Program-made: the position numbers and the translations under genes
Shown: piece by piece, positions 1 through 6,299 of the stretch
How the letters are laid out: each line of letters begins with the position of its first letter
How positions within the stretch are numbered: position 1 is the first letter of the stretch
The notes under the pieces: generated by a model
Told to the model about the DNA's origin: nothing
The model's database searches: none
Seen by the model: the letters and a program-made list of their open reading frames with translations, nothing else
Source of the DNA: Pannonibacter sp051860505
GTDB taxonomy: Bacteria; Pseudomonadota; Alphaproteobacteria; Rhizobiales; Stappiaceae
Direction of reading: 5' to 3'
Assembly (NCBI RefSeq): GCF_051860505.1
Contig: NZ_JBHYDX010000029.1
Span: 1 to 64,000 of the forward strand
Length of the DNA: 64,000 nt

Positions 1-516
1 GTCGTGCTCAATGGCGGCGCCATCGAGCAGATCGGCGATCCGATCTCGGTCTATGAACAGCCCGCCTCCACCTTCGTCGCCTCCTTCATCGGCTCGCCGG
101 CCATGAACCTGATCCCGGTCAGCCTGCGCGACGGCCGCGCCACCCTCGACAGCGAAACGGCAGCAGGGGGCACCGGCCTTACCGGGCCCGACCTTGCCAA
201 TGGAGCTGGCTATACGCTGGGCGTGCGGCCCGAGCACTTCGTGCCGGCAAGCGAGCGGCCCGCCGGTCCCGGCGACCTCAGCCTCACCGTCACCACCACC
301 GTGCTCGAACCGGTCGGCGCAGAGAGCTACCTCTATGCCACCATCGGCGGTGACAGTGCGGCAACCGGCGCAGTGGCAAACAGCGCGGCCCCGCATGTGG
401 TCATCCGCGTCCCCGCCGCCGCCCGCCACCAGCCCGGCGAAGTCCTCTCCTTCACCGCCCCCGCAGACCGCATCCACCCCTTCGACAAGACTACAGGCAA
501 ACGCATCCAACGCTAA
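1..516 (+). CDS. ugpC: UgpC-like ABC transporter ATP-binding protein, C-terminal part (5' truncated by window edge)
   Basis: This is the C-terminal 171 codons of a MalK/UgpC-type importer ATPase; the nucleotide-binding core lies outside the window. The segment begins with the end of the ATPase domain (GAIEQIGDPISVYEQP, then FIGSPAMNLIPV) and continues into the TOBE/OB regulatory domain, where the family motif GVRPEHF is visible. The FIGSPAMN stretch is typical of sn-glycerol-3-phosphate UgpC, but other sugar importers of this class carry very similar text. The frame is open to the window edge. A strong terminator follows 40 bases after the stop, so it is the last gene of its operon. Confidence 0.8.
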   Translation, partial: VVLNGGAIEQIGDPISVYEQPASTFVASFIGSPAMNLIPVSLRDGRATLDSETAAGGTGLTGPDLANGAGYTLGVRPEHFVPASERPAGPGDLSLTVTTTVLEPVGAESYLYATIGGDSAATGAVANSAAPHVVIRVPAAARHQPGEVLSFTAPADRIHPFDKTTGKRIQR

Positions 517-558
517 ACGCGGGGAGGCAGAAACCAGAACCGCCCGAATGACACTCAC

Positions 559-597
559 GCCCCGGCCGCGACCCTTCGCGCGCGCCGGGGTTTTTTG
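559..597 (+). terminator. Rho-independent terminator after ugpC
   Basis: A GC-rich stem (CCCCGGC on the left, GCCGGGG on the right, with further GCG/CGC pairing inside) is followed at once by TTTTTT. It lies between the ABC gene and xerC, both reading rightwards. Confidence 0.8.
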
Positions 598-668
598 GTG
601 CCAAAAGGCGAGGGGCAGGCGCTACTGGCGGATCTCCACCGGCACGCACATCTGGTATAGACTGCGCT

Positions 669-1640
669 ATGTCCAGCGCTCCCTCGTCCGAATCCCCACT
701 AGTCCACGCAACGCCGGAGCTGATGCGCCGCGTGACCGCCTGGCTCGATCACCTTGGCGACGAACGGCGTCTTTCTGACAAGACTCTGGTTGCCTATGAG
801 CGCGATGTGACCCAGTTCCTGCAGTTCCTGACGCTGCATCTCGGCGGTGCGCTGGGCGTCGACGAGATCCGAAGTCTTGCTCCTGCGGACTTTCGGGCGT
901 TTCTGGCCCGTCGGCGCAACGCCGGTGTTGGCAGTCGCTCGCTGGCGCGCGGCCTTGCCGGCATCCGATCTTTCCTCGGCTTTCTGGAGCGGCGCGGCGA
1001 GGTCAATGCAGCGGCCGCCGGAGCGGTTCGGCCGCCGCGCCAGCCGCGTTCGTTGCCCAAGCCGCTGTCGGTCGCGGATGCGAGGGCGGTGACCTCCGGC
1101 GATCTGGCTCTGGAGACTGCGCCCTGGATCGAGGCGCGCAATGCAGCCGTTCTGACGCTGCTTTATGGCTGTGGCCTGCGTATCTCCGAAGCCCTGGCGC
1201 TGTCCTTGCGCAGTGCGCCTTTGCCGACCACGCGCAGCTTGCGCATTGTCGGCAAGGGCGGAAAGGAGCGCATCGTGCCCTTGCTGCCGGCGGTTGGCGA
1301 GGCAATCGCCGCCTATCTGCGGCTGTGTCCCTACCAGCTGGAGCCCGATGGGCCGCTGTTTGTCGGCGCGCGCGGCGGGCCGCTCAGCCCGCGCTTGATA
1401 CAGATGGCAGTCGAGAAACTGCGCGGCGCGTTGGGTCTGCCCGACAGTGCAACACCGCATGCTCTGCGCCACTCCTTCGCCACGCATCTTCTGGCGAGCG
1501 GCGGGGACTTGCGCTCGATCCAGGAACTGCTGGGCCATGCCAGCCTTTCCACCACGCAGATCTACACGGAAGTCGATGCCGCGCGGCTTCTGCAGGCCTA
1601 TGACAAGGCGCATCCCCGGGCGCGGGGCGAGCGGGTCTAG
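669..1640 (+). CDS. xerC: Tyrosine recombinase XerC
   Basis: Site-specific recombinase that with XerD resolves chromosome dimers at dif. The protein has 323 residues. An N-terminal SAM-like core-binding domain (about 15-115) precedes the catalytic domain. All catalytic residues of the tyrosine recombinase family are visible: Arg171 in GLRISEAL, Lys196 in GKGGKER, His264 and Arg267 in HALRHSF, His290 in LLGHASL, and the nucleophile Tyr299 in TQIYTEV. Length and sequence fit housekeeping XerC, not a phage integrase, and no attachment site or mobile genes flank it. Its opening residues resemble alphaproteobacterial XerC. XerD cannot be excluded from motifs alone. Confidence 0.9.
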   Translation: MSSAPSSESPLVHATPELMRRVTAWLDHLGDERRLSDKTLVAYERDVTQFLQFLTLHLGGALGVDEIRSLAPADFRAFLARRRNAGVGSRSLARGLAGIRSFLGFLERRGEVNAAAAGAVRPPRQPRSLPKPLSVADARAVTSGDLALETAPWIEARNAAVLTLLYGCGLRISEALALSLRSAPLPTTRSLRIVGKGGKERIVPLLPAVGEAIAAYLRLCPYQLEPDGPLFVGARGGPLSPRLIQMAVEKLRGALGLPDSATPHALRHSFATHLLASGGDLRSIQELLGHASLSTTQIYTEVDAARLLQAYDKAHPRARGERV

Positions 1641-1953
1641 GGCAGATCCGGCGACGATGAGGTGGTCCTCCGTCAGTAACTGCCTGAAAACAGAGTACTT
1701 TCGCACCGTAGGCTTTGCTGCGGCCCTGCGCCTTGAGCGCCACGCCTCGCCGCTCCATGACGATTTTGTAGATTCGGTGTTGGCGCAGCCGTTATTCTGC
1801 TGTATATGAAAGCTATCGACTTTTTGGGCCAGGCTTGGCTTCTCGCGGTGTCAACGATATCGACCCGCCAATCTCTCTTCCAAAAATCTGCGATACACGA
1901 CCGCCTTGATCATTCGGATCCGGGCGTCGAAACTCTATATCAAGGTACTGCAC
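1641..1953 (+). other. Intergenic stretch and long leader before the cold-shock gene
   Basis: No credible gene was found in these 313 bases. The composition is more AT-rich than in the neighbours. A plausible sigma70 promoter lies near 1780-1808, which would give the cold-shock mRNA a leader of roughly 140 bases. Long structured leaders are typical of cspA-family mRNAs. I did not find a convincing single hairpin by eye. Confidence 0.4.
1780..1808 (+). promoter_or_regulatory. Candidate sigma70 promoter for the cold-shock gene
   Basis: TTGGCG at 1780-1785 and TATATG at 1803-1808 are separated by 17 bases, the preferred spacing. The site sits in an AT-rich patch about 145 bases upstream of the csp start codon. 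This is inference from the motif only. Confidence 0.35.
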
Positions 1954-2160
1954 ATGAAAACCGGAACCGTAAAGTTCTTCAACGGCCAGAAGGGCTTTGG
2001 CTTCATCCAGCCGGAAGACGGCAGCCGCGATGTCTTCGTTCACATCAGCGCTGTCGAGCGTTCGGGCCTCAGCCACCTCGGCGAAGGTCAGAAGGTCAGC
2101 TTCGAGCTGGAAACCGACCGTCAGGGCCGCAGCGCTGCTGCAAACCTGCAGCTTCTCTGA
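1954..2160 (+). CDS. Cold-shock domain protein, CspA family
   Basis: A 68-residue single cold-shock domain protein that binds single-stranded RNA and DNA and melts RNA structure. The RNP1-like motif KGFGFIQPE and RNP2-like motif DVFVHISAV are both present, with the family opening TGTVKFFNGQKGFG. The ATG at 1954 is chosen because it gives the standard MKTGTVKFF start; the frame is open 16 codons further upstream but that extension has no family match. A terminator follows at 2240. A single copy is seen here; other csp paralogues are expected elsewhere in such genomes. Confidence 0.93.
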   Translation: MKTGTVKFFNGQKGFGFIQPEDGSRDVFVHISAVERSGLSHLGEGQKVSFELETDRQGRSAAANLQLL

Positions 2161-2239
2161 GCTGAATTCAGCGCTTTGAGAGCGCCGTCGCCCTGATCTG
2201 GCCAGACCGGACAGGCGAGTGAGCCGCCTCCAAGACGCC

Positions 2240-2272
2240 AGGCCCCGGACTTGTCCGGGGCCTAAATTTTTT
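2240..2272 (+). terminator. Rho-independent terminator after csp
   Basis: A near-perfect stem, AGGCCCCGGA paired with TCCGGGGCCT around a four-base loop, is followed by AAATTTTTT. Confidence 0.85.
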
Positions 2273-2401
2273 CGCCGCAGGGGGGTGCAATTTCCCAGAA
2301 ACCTGCTAGGTTGCGCCACCTTTCGTGCCGTATGGCGCTTGTACTCAACTCCCCCGGTCGCCGCCAAGGCAGTTTCGGCCGGGCCAACGTCAGGATTTAC
2401 C

Positions 2402-2632
2402 TTGCAGGTTCTCGTTCGTGACAACAACATCGAGCAGGCGCTCCGCGTCCTGAAGAAGAAGCTCCAGCGTGAGGGCGTGCTGCGCGAGATGAAGGCGCGC
2501 CGCTCTTTCGAGAAGCCGTCTGAGAAGCGCGTGCGTGAAAAGGCTGAGGCCGTTCGCCGTGCCCGCAAGGCTGCTCGCAAGCTCGCACAGCGTGAAGGCC
2601 TGATCGCAGCTCCCAAGCGCAAGGCGCGCTGA
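2402..2632 (+). CDS. rpsU: 30S ribosomal protein S21
   Basis: A 76-residue basic protein of the small ribosomal subunit. The sequence opens LQVLVRDNNIEQALRVLKKK and contains the family pattern FEKPSEKRVREKAEAVRRARKAARK, followed by a lysine/arginine-rich tail. The start is a TTG at 2402, read as formyl-Met: alphaproteobacterial S21 begins MQVLVRDNN at exactly this point, and AGGA at 2392-2395 is correctly spaced. The frame stays open upstream to 2219 but runs through the csp terminator, so that part is not coding. A terminator follows. Confidence 0.93.
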   Translation: MQVLVRDNNIEQALRVLKKKLQREGVLREMKARRSFEKPSEKRVREKAEAVRRARKAARKLAQREGLIAAPKRKAR

Positions 2633-2660
2633 GCCGTCCAGGTCTTGTCTTTCCTGCAAT

Positions 2661-2691
2661 GCCCTCGGACCAACCGGTTCCGGGGGTTTTT
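2661..2691 (+). terminator. Terminator after rpsU
   Basis: A slightly bulged stem, CCCTCGGACC paired with GGTTCCGGGGG, is followed by TTTTT. It is 30 bases after the rpsU stop codon. Confidence 0.65.
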
Positions 2692-2767
2692 GCATGGGAT
2701 GCGCCGCGCTGAAAATTAACGGAAGGTTAAGCGCCGACCGCTAGCGTCTGGTCATGGGAGGATGCCT

Positions 2768-3229
2768 ATGACGCCGCTGGTCCAGTATACCGCCACTGCC
2801 GCCTTTGCCATCGGCCTGGTTGTTGGTGGCGTCATGCCCTGGGGTCGGACAGTGGACATGGCTCTGGCGCAGTCGACCGGGCGGGTTTACTGCCCGCTGC
2901 CCGAAGACGGCATCTGGGTTGACCGCAAGGCCAAACGCCAGGAATTGACGCGGCTTGAGGTGGAAAGTCGCTGCGTCGACGATAAGGTGGAGATCCGCGC
3001 CCGGGCCTTCATGCGCTGCAGCCCGAGTGATTGCAAATGGGGCTGGACGGAAGCGACCCTTCGCCCCGGCGGCGGCGTCAATGTGCGTCTGCTTGGCTTC
3101 TATGGTGCCCGCATTATCGATATCCGTGCCTTTGGCGATCAGGTCGAGGCCTATGTCACGGCGATGCCGCATGACCCGACGCGCCAGGAAGTTGTCACGA
3201 GCCACATCCTCAGCCGGGCAAAGCGATAA
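2768..3229 (+). CDS. Exported protein of unknown function
   Basis: A 153-residue protein I do not recognise. The N-terminus carries a hydrophobic segment (about residues 8-22, rich in A, V and G) followed by MALAQS, which looks like a signal peptide ending near ALA-QS. The mature part has paired cysteines (YCPLP, ESRCVDD, FMRCSPSDCKWG), suggesting periplasmic disulfides, and ends in a basic tail. The ATG at 2768 is preferred to the one two codons earlier because GGGAGG at 2756-2761 is six bases upstream of it. It stands alone between the rpsU terminator and another small exported protein. Confidence 0.7.
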   Translation: MTPLVQYTATAAFAIGLVVGGVMPWGRTVDMALAQSTGRVYCPLPEDGIWVDRKAKRQELTRLEVESRCVDDKVEIRARAFMRCSPSDCKWGWTEATLRPGGGVNVRLLGFYGARIIDIRAFGDQVEAYVTAMPHDPTRQEVVTSHILSRAKR

Positions 3230-3326
3230 TCCACACCGACTTGTGATGACAAGGCGCTTGCTCGCTGTCCGGTGTCGGTTACCCTACGGCAATGGGCAGT
3301 GAACGCCCTGTCGAGGAGGACATCAC

Positions 3327-3566
3327 ATGACTGCATTGAAGACGTCCGCATCGGTTTTGGCTCTCGGTCTGGCTGGCAGCCTGGCCATGTCCGGCGCAGC
3401 GCTGGCCTGTGGGCACATGAAGTCCGTCAAGGCCAAGTCCGACATGTCCGTGGCGCAACTGCCGCAGCAGACCGGCAGCGCTGCGACCGGCATGTCGATT
3501 GCCACCAGCGATGTGAAGATCGCGCCGTTCACCGTTGTCCAGCCGCAGGCCCCGGCAACGCGTTGA
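3327..3566 (+). CDS. Small exported protein of unknown function
   Basis: A 79-residue protein with a clear signal peptide (about residues 1-27: short basic start, A/L/G-rich core, then AALA before Cys). The mature part is short, low-complexity and methionine-rich (CGHMKSVKAKSDMS, then TGMSIATS), with no family I know. GAGGAGGA just upstream is a strong ribosome-binding site, which supports a real gene. The single Cys after ALA might be a non-canonical lipobox. It does not appear to share an operon with the following gene, which reads the other way. Confidence 0.65.
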   Translation: MTALKTSASVLALGLAGSLAMSGAALACGHMKSVKAKSDMSVAQLPQQTGSAATGMSIATSDVKIAPFTVVQPQAPATR

Positions 3567-3603
3567 ACCAGGCGAGGGAATTGCCTCAGGCAGGGTGGCC
3601 GCG

Positions 3604-3954
3604 TCAGGCAAGCCCCAGTTCCAACTTGATCCGCCGCGGCAGTTTCGCGGCGATCAACCCGTGGGCGGCTAAAACATAGGCTTTCGCCTCGTCTGCCTCG
3701 ACGCTTGTGCTCGAGATCAGTTGGATCCAGCCGGCGCGGGCCAGATAGGGGGCGGGCTGATACTCGGGCCGCTCCCGCAGCATATGCCCGGTGAGGTCCG
3801 AGGCCTTGAAGCTGACGCGGCCGTCAGCGTCATCACCAAACCAGATTGCAAAGATCTTGCCGCCGACCTTCCAGACAGAAGCGCCGCCCCATTGGATGAC
3901 ATGGGTGGTGCCGGGAAGGCTGGCGCAGAAGGTGTCGAAGTCGGACCGGGTCAT
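3604..3954 (-). CDS. MmcQ/YjbR family protein
   Basis: About 116 residues of the YjbR/MmcQ CyaY-like fold family, often annotated as DNA-binding. Visible family features are the opening MTRSDFDTFCASLPGTT, the segment WKVGGKIFAIWF, VSFKASDL, and the late stretch PAPYLARAGWIQL. The frame is open to 4023 and other ATG codons exist at 3969 and 4023; 3954 is chosen because homologues begin close to this SDFxxFCxxLPG motif, though no strong Shine-Dalgarno decides it. The molecular role in bacteria is not established. It is monocistronic, and the downstream neighbour is convergent. Confidence 0.75.
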   Translation of the reverse strand: MTRSDFDTFCASLPGTTHVIQWGGASVWKVGGKIFAIWFGDDADGRVSFKASDLTGHMLRERPEYQPAPYLARAGWIQLISSTSVEADEAKAYVLAAHGLIAAKLPRRIKLELGLA

Positions 3955-4114
3955 GGTGCAAAGGCTCATCGAGAAGAAATGGCAGTGGGCGGGTTGCTTG
4001 AAACTCTGTCGGACAGTCGCCATATTCGCAAGCAGTAAGGGGTGGTTGGCACCCCGGTCCGGATGCCTCCGCTGAGGGTCCGGGTCTCAAGGTCGCTTCA
4101 AGAGGACTTTGACG

Positions 4115-4543
4115 ATGACGCGAATGTCAGCGTTTTCAAGCCCGTTCATGCTCGGTTTCGATGATATCGAACGGGTGCTGGATCGGGTATCGAAAGCCGC
4201 CAGTGACGGCTATCCGCCCTATAACATCGAGCGTTTGCCGAAAACGGACGAAACCGGCGAGGTAATCCGCATCACTCTTGCGGTTGCCGGCTTCACGCGC
4301 GAGCAACTGGATGTCTCCGTTGAGGAACGCCAGCTTGTCATCCGCGGACGGCAGCTGGATGACAAGGCCCGCCAGTATCTGCATCGCGGCATTGCCGCCC
4401 GGCAGTTCCAGCGCGCCTTCGTGCTCGCCGAGGGAATTGAAATCCTCGGCGCAGACCTCAAGGACGGACTTCTCTCGATCGATCTGGCCCGGCCCGAGCA
4501 GCAGCGGGTGATCCGCCGGATCGAGATTTCGGCCCCGGACTGA
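4115..4543 (+). CDS. Small heat-shock protein, Hsp20/IbpA family
   Basis: A 142-residue ATP-independent holdase. The alpha-crystallin domain is about residues 35-130, with the IbpA-type opening LGFDDIERVLDRV, the segment YPPYNIERL, then AVAGFTREQLDVSVEERQL, and the C-terminal IEIS motif used for oligomer contacts. ATG 4115 is preferred to the in-frame TTG six bases earlier because AGAGGA at 4101-4106 is spaced for it. It is followed 65 bases later by a DUF1150 gene, a common alphaproteobacterial pairing. No obvious ROSE thermometer was picked out by eye in the short upstream region. Confidence 0.92.
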   Translation: MTRMSAFSSPFMLGFDDIERVLDRVSKAASDGYPPYNIERLPKTDETGEVIRITLAVAGFTREQLDVSVEERQLVIRGRQLDDKARQYLHRGIAARQFQRAFVLAEGIEILGADLKDGLLSIDLARPEQQRVIRRIEISAPD

Positions 4544-4607
4544 TCGCCTCTGCGCTCGGCGGCGGGCGGAACGTCCGGTCGATTGAACACAATAAGGAGC
4601 ACTGACA

Positions 4608-4880
4608 ATGACGCGTGATCCCCATCCGCGCGCTGACAACCCGCGCGCTCTGTCACCTGAAGTTTTTGCCCAGCTTGGCACCGGCCATGTCGGCTATCTG
4701 CGCCAGATCTCGTCGGACGATCTGCATCGGCTGTTTCCGGGAACCCCGGAGATGGCGCGCGGCCTGCGTCTCTGGGCCCTCCTAGGAGCGGACGGCAATC
4801 CGATCCTGGTCTCGGACAGCCGGGAGGCGGCCATCGCCAATGCGCTCGAAACGGAACTGATCATGGTCAGCGTGCACTGA
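4608..4880 (+). CDS. DUF1150 family protein
   Basis: A 90-residue protein of the alphaproteobacterial DUF1150 family. The recognisable pieces are LGTGHVGYLRQI, LHRLFPGTP, LRLWALLGADGNPI and SDSREAAIANALETEL. The function is unknown. In many alphaproteobacteria it follows an Hsp20 gene, as here, which suggests a role linked to stress proteins or joint expression. The ATG is preceded by AAGGAG with good spacing, and a strong terminator follows, so the two genes probably form one transcript. Confidence 0.88.
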   Translation: MTRDPHPRADNPRALSPEVFAQLGTGHVGYLRQISSDDLHRLFPGTPEMARGLRLWALLGADGNPILVSDSREAAIANALETELIMVSVH

Positions 4881-4902
4881 ACCGCGCTGTTCAAGCCAGA
4901 CA

Positions 4903-4936
4903 GGGGGCCGGCAGGAAAGTTTGCCGGTCCCTTTTT
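4903..4936 (+). terminator. Terminator of the hsp20-DUF1150 unit
   Basis: GGGCCGGCA pairs with TTGCCGGTCCC (one G-T pair) around a short loop, followed by TTTTT. The convergent dsbB gene ends 23 bases further on. Confidence 0.75.
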
Positions 4937-4958
4937 CGTTCTATAGGGCCAATCCCGG

Positions 4959-5525
4959 CTACTGACCGCCACCAAGGATCCAGTAGTTTGTCGGGTCGTC
5001 CGGACATTCAATCGGACCACATTCGGCAAAGGTCGTCACCGTGTTGGCGGCCGCGAGCCCGATGATCGCTGCGACGGCAAACTTGCCGAGCACAGGCAAC
5101 GCAGAGAAGCGTCCAGGCGCAGTTTCGGTGCGCTCGAACTGGCGGTCCATGAGCAGCAGGATCGCGCTGCCCAGGATGACGAGGCAGAACAGCACAAGCG
5201 CCCAGGTATAGAAATGCAGCCCCAGGAACGGTGCGCCGTAACTGCCGGTTCCCGGAACGATGTGCAGCAGCACCTGTCGGCTGGCAACGGCAGCGCCAAA
5301 GCAGGCAGCCAGCAACATGAATCCGTAGTGGCGTGGCCTTGGCCCGTGAACCACGTTCATCAGCAGTCCAAATCCGACTGCTGTCAGAGCCGCGCGCTGC
5401 AGCAGGCAGAGCGGACAGGGCAGGTCGCCGCCGAAAAACTGGTCGTAATAGGCAAAGGCCAGTGCGGCGGAAACTGCCAGAAGGCCGAGCGCATTGAGGT
5501 GGCGGGCGAGTGCGGGCGTCAACAT
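4959..5525 (-). CDS. dsbB: Disulfide bond formation protein B
   Basis: A 188-residue inner-membrane quinone reductase of the DsbB/VKOR-like class that reoxidises a DsbA thiol oxidase. Four or five hydrophobic segments are visible. The first redox pair is Cys37-x-x-Cys40 (LPCPLC, followed by LLQRA as in the family) and the second is Cys169 and Cys174 (ECGPIEC) in the last periplasmic segment near the C-terminus. AAGGAGG lies just upstream of the ATG. The upstream gene is a small DUF5993 membrane protein ending 10 bases before it, so the two are co-transcribed. No dsbA is in the window. Confidence 0.9.
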   Translation of the reverse strand: MLTPALARHLNALGLLAVSAALAFAYYDQFFGGDLPCPLCLLQRAALTAVGFGLLMNVVHGPRPRHYGFMLLAACFGAAVASRQVLLHIVPGTGSYGAPFLGLHFYTWALVLFCLVILGSAILLLMDRQFERTETAPGRFSALPVLGKFAVAAIIGLAAANTVTTFAECGPIECPDDPTNYWILGGGQ

Positions 5526-5535
5526 CGGTGCCTCC

Positions 5536-5691
5536 TTAAAGCGAAATGGCGAGGGGATCGGTCATGTGGTGGTTGAACCACACAAGACCGACGACCAGCG
5601 CAAGGGCGAACAGAAGGCTGGCCGTCCGGGCCCGGTCAGTGGCCGCCACCCAGAAGGCAGCGGTCAGAAGGGCAAAGATGAGCGTCGTCAT
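5536..5691 (-). CDS. DUF5993-type small membrane protein
   Basis: A 51-residue protein made of two hydrophobic segments (TTLIFALLTAAFWVAAT and ASLLFALALVVGLVWF) ending in NHHMTDPLAISL. The HHxTD ending and the position directly before dsbB match what I know of the DUF5993 family, whose function is undefined. ATG 5691 is chosen over an upstream in-frame start at 5739 because GGAG is eight bases upstream and the membrane segment begins here. The tight spacing to dsbB suggests that it assists DsbB or its quinone cycle; that is inference. Confidence 0.75.
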   Translation of the reverse strand: MTTLIFALLTAAFWVAATDRARTASLLFALALVVGLVWFNHHMTDPLAISL

Positions 5692-5744
5692 GCAAAGGTC
5701 TCCGGGCCAGTCGACGGCCGGACCCAAGTGTCGGCTCAAAGTCT

Positions 5745-5764
5745 TTCAATTTGATTTCATTGAA
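5745..5764. promoter_or_regulatory. AT-rich inverted repeat upstream of DUF5993-dsbB
   Basis: TTCAAT and ATTGAA form perfect six-base arms with an eight-base spacer, in an AT-rich island of otherwise GC-rich DNA. It lies about 55 bases upstream of the DUF5993 start codon and about 135 upstream of the 31-codon ORF reading the other way, so it could be an operator for either. Confidence 0.35.
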
Positions 5765-5897
5765 TTTTTCACGTTACGGCAAGTTTCAGGCGGCGGCACC
5801 ATCCCGTCATTCAGTCATGTCGCTTTTTGCCTCTTGCAGGATCTGGCCACTGCGCTACCCTTCTTCGTGTCTGCAACAACCGAAAGGAGGTGAGCCC

Positions 5898-5993
5898 ATG
5901 TCGAGTGAGACCCTGTGCGTGGCCCTGATGTCTGGGCGGAAGGGTGAGATGCTGGAGCAGCCTCTGGCAGCGAGAATTTCCGCCGGGATCTGA
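5898..5993 (+). CDS. 31-codon ORF with near-perfect Shine-Dalgarno
   Basis: The peptide begins MSSETLCVALMSGRKGEMLE and ends ARISAGI; I know no family for it. The reason to call it is the ribosome-binding site: GAAAGGAGGTGA directly upstream is complementary to twelve bases of the usual alphaproteobacterial 16S rRNA 3' end and is spaced correctly to the ATG. A rho-independent terminator follows 30 bases after the stop, so this is a discrete short transcription unit, probably with its promoter between 5740 and 5880. It lies just before the SRP RNA gene. It could be a highly translated small protein, or an RNA whose function is to bind ribosomes. Confidence 0.5.
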   Translation: MSSETLCVALMSGRKGEMLEQPLAARISAGI

Positions 5994-6023
5994 TCCGGAC
6001 ACGAGGTCACGTCGATCTCACGG

Positions 6024-6054
6024 GAGGGCCGCGACTGCGGCCCTCTTTGTTTTT
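6024..6054 (+). terminator. Terminator of the 31-codon ORF transcript
   Basis: GAGGGCCGC and GCGGCCCTC pair perfectly around a GACT loop, followed by TTTGTTTTT. Confidence 0.85.
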
Positions 6055-6154
6055 CAGAGCGTAATTAGCTGAAAACGCTGGGAAAATAGCCCATCTTCGG
6101 CTTTCTTGGATGAAAGCCTTGCCAAAGGCCCATGCCTTGCTGATATAAGGACCT

Positions 6155-6256
6155 CGGGAGGTTGGTGGTGGACGAGCCACTCGCCAACCGGGTCAGGTCC
6201 GGAAGGAAGCAGCCCTAACGAGATCCGGCACGGGTCACCGTGCCAGCCTCCCACCC
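6155..6256 (+). ncRNA. ffs: Signal recognition particle RNA, small bacterial (4.5S) type
   Basis: The domain IV hallmark GGTCAGGTCCGGAAGGAAGC, followed by AGCCCTAACG, is at about 6191-6220 and contains the GGAA tetraloop and the asymmetric Ffh-binding loop. The ends pair: GGGAGGTTGG near 6157 with CCAGCCTCCC near 6243, giving a hairpin of about 100 bases that closes into TTTT. The RNA binds Ffh and targets nascent membrane proteins to FtsY. Its position immediately before dnaX is the usual arrangement in this group. The exact 5' end is estimated from the pairing. Confidence 0.95.
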
Positions 6257-6299
6257 TTTTCAGCGCGTTTTTGCTTGCGCTTAAAGACCACGGGCTTTC

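Noticed and set aside
669..1640. Tyrosine recombinase as evidence of an integrated element
   Set aside because: Sequence and length fit housekeeping XerC; no integration site, phage or mobility gene is nearby.
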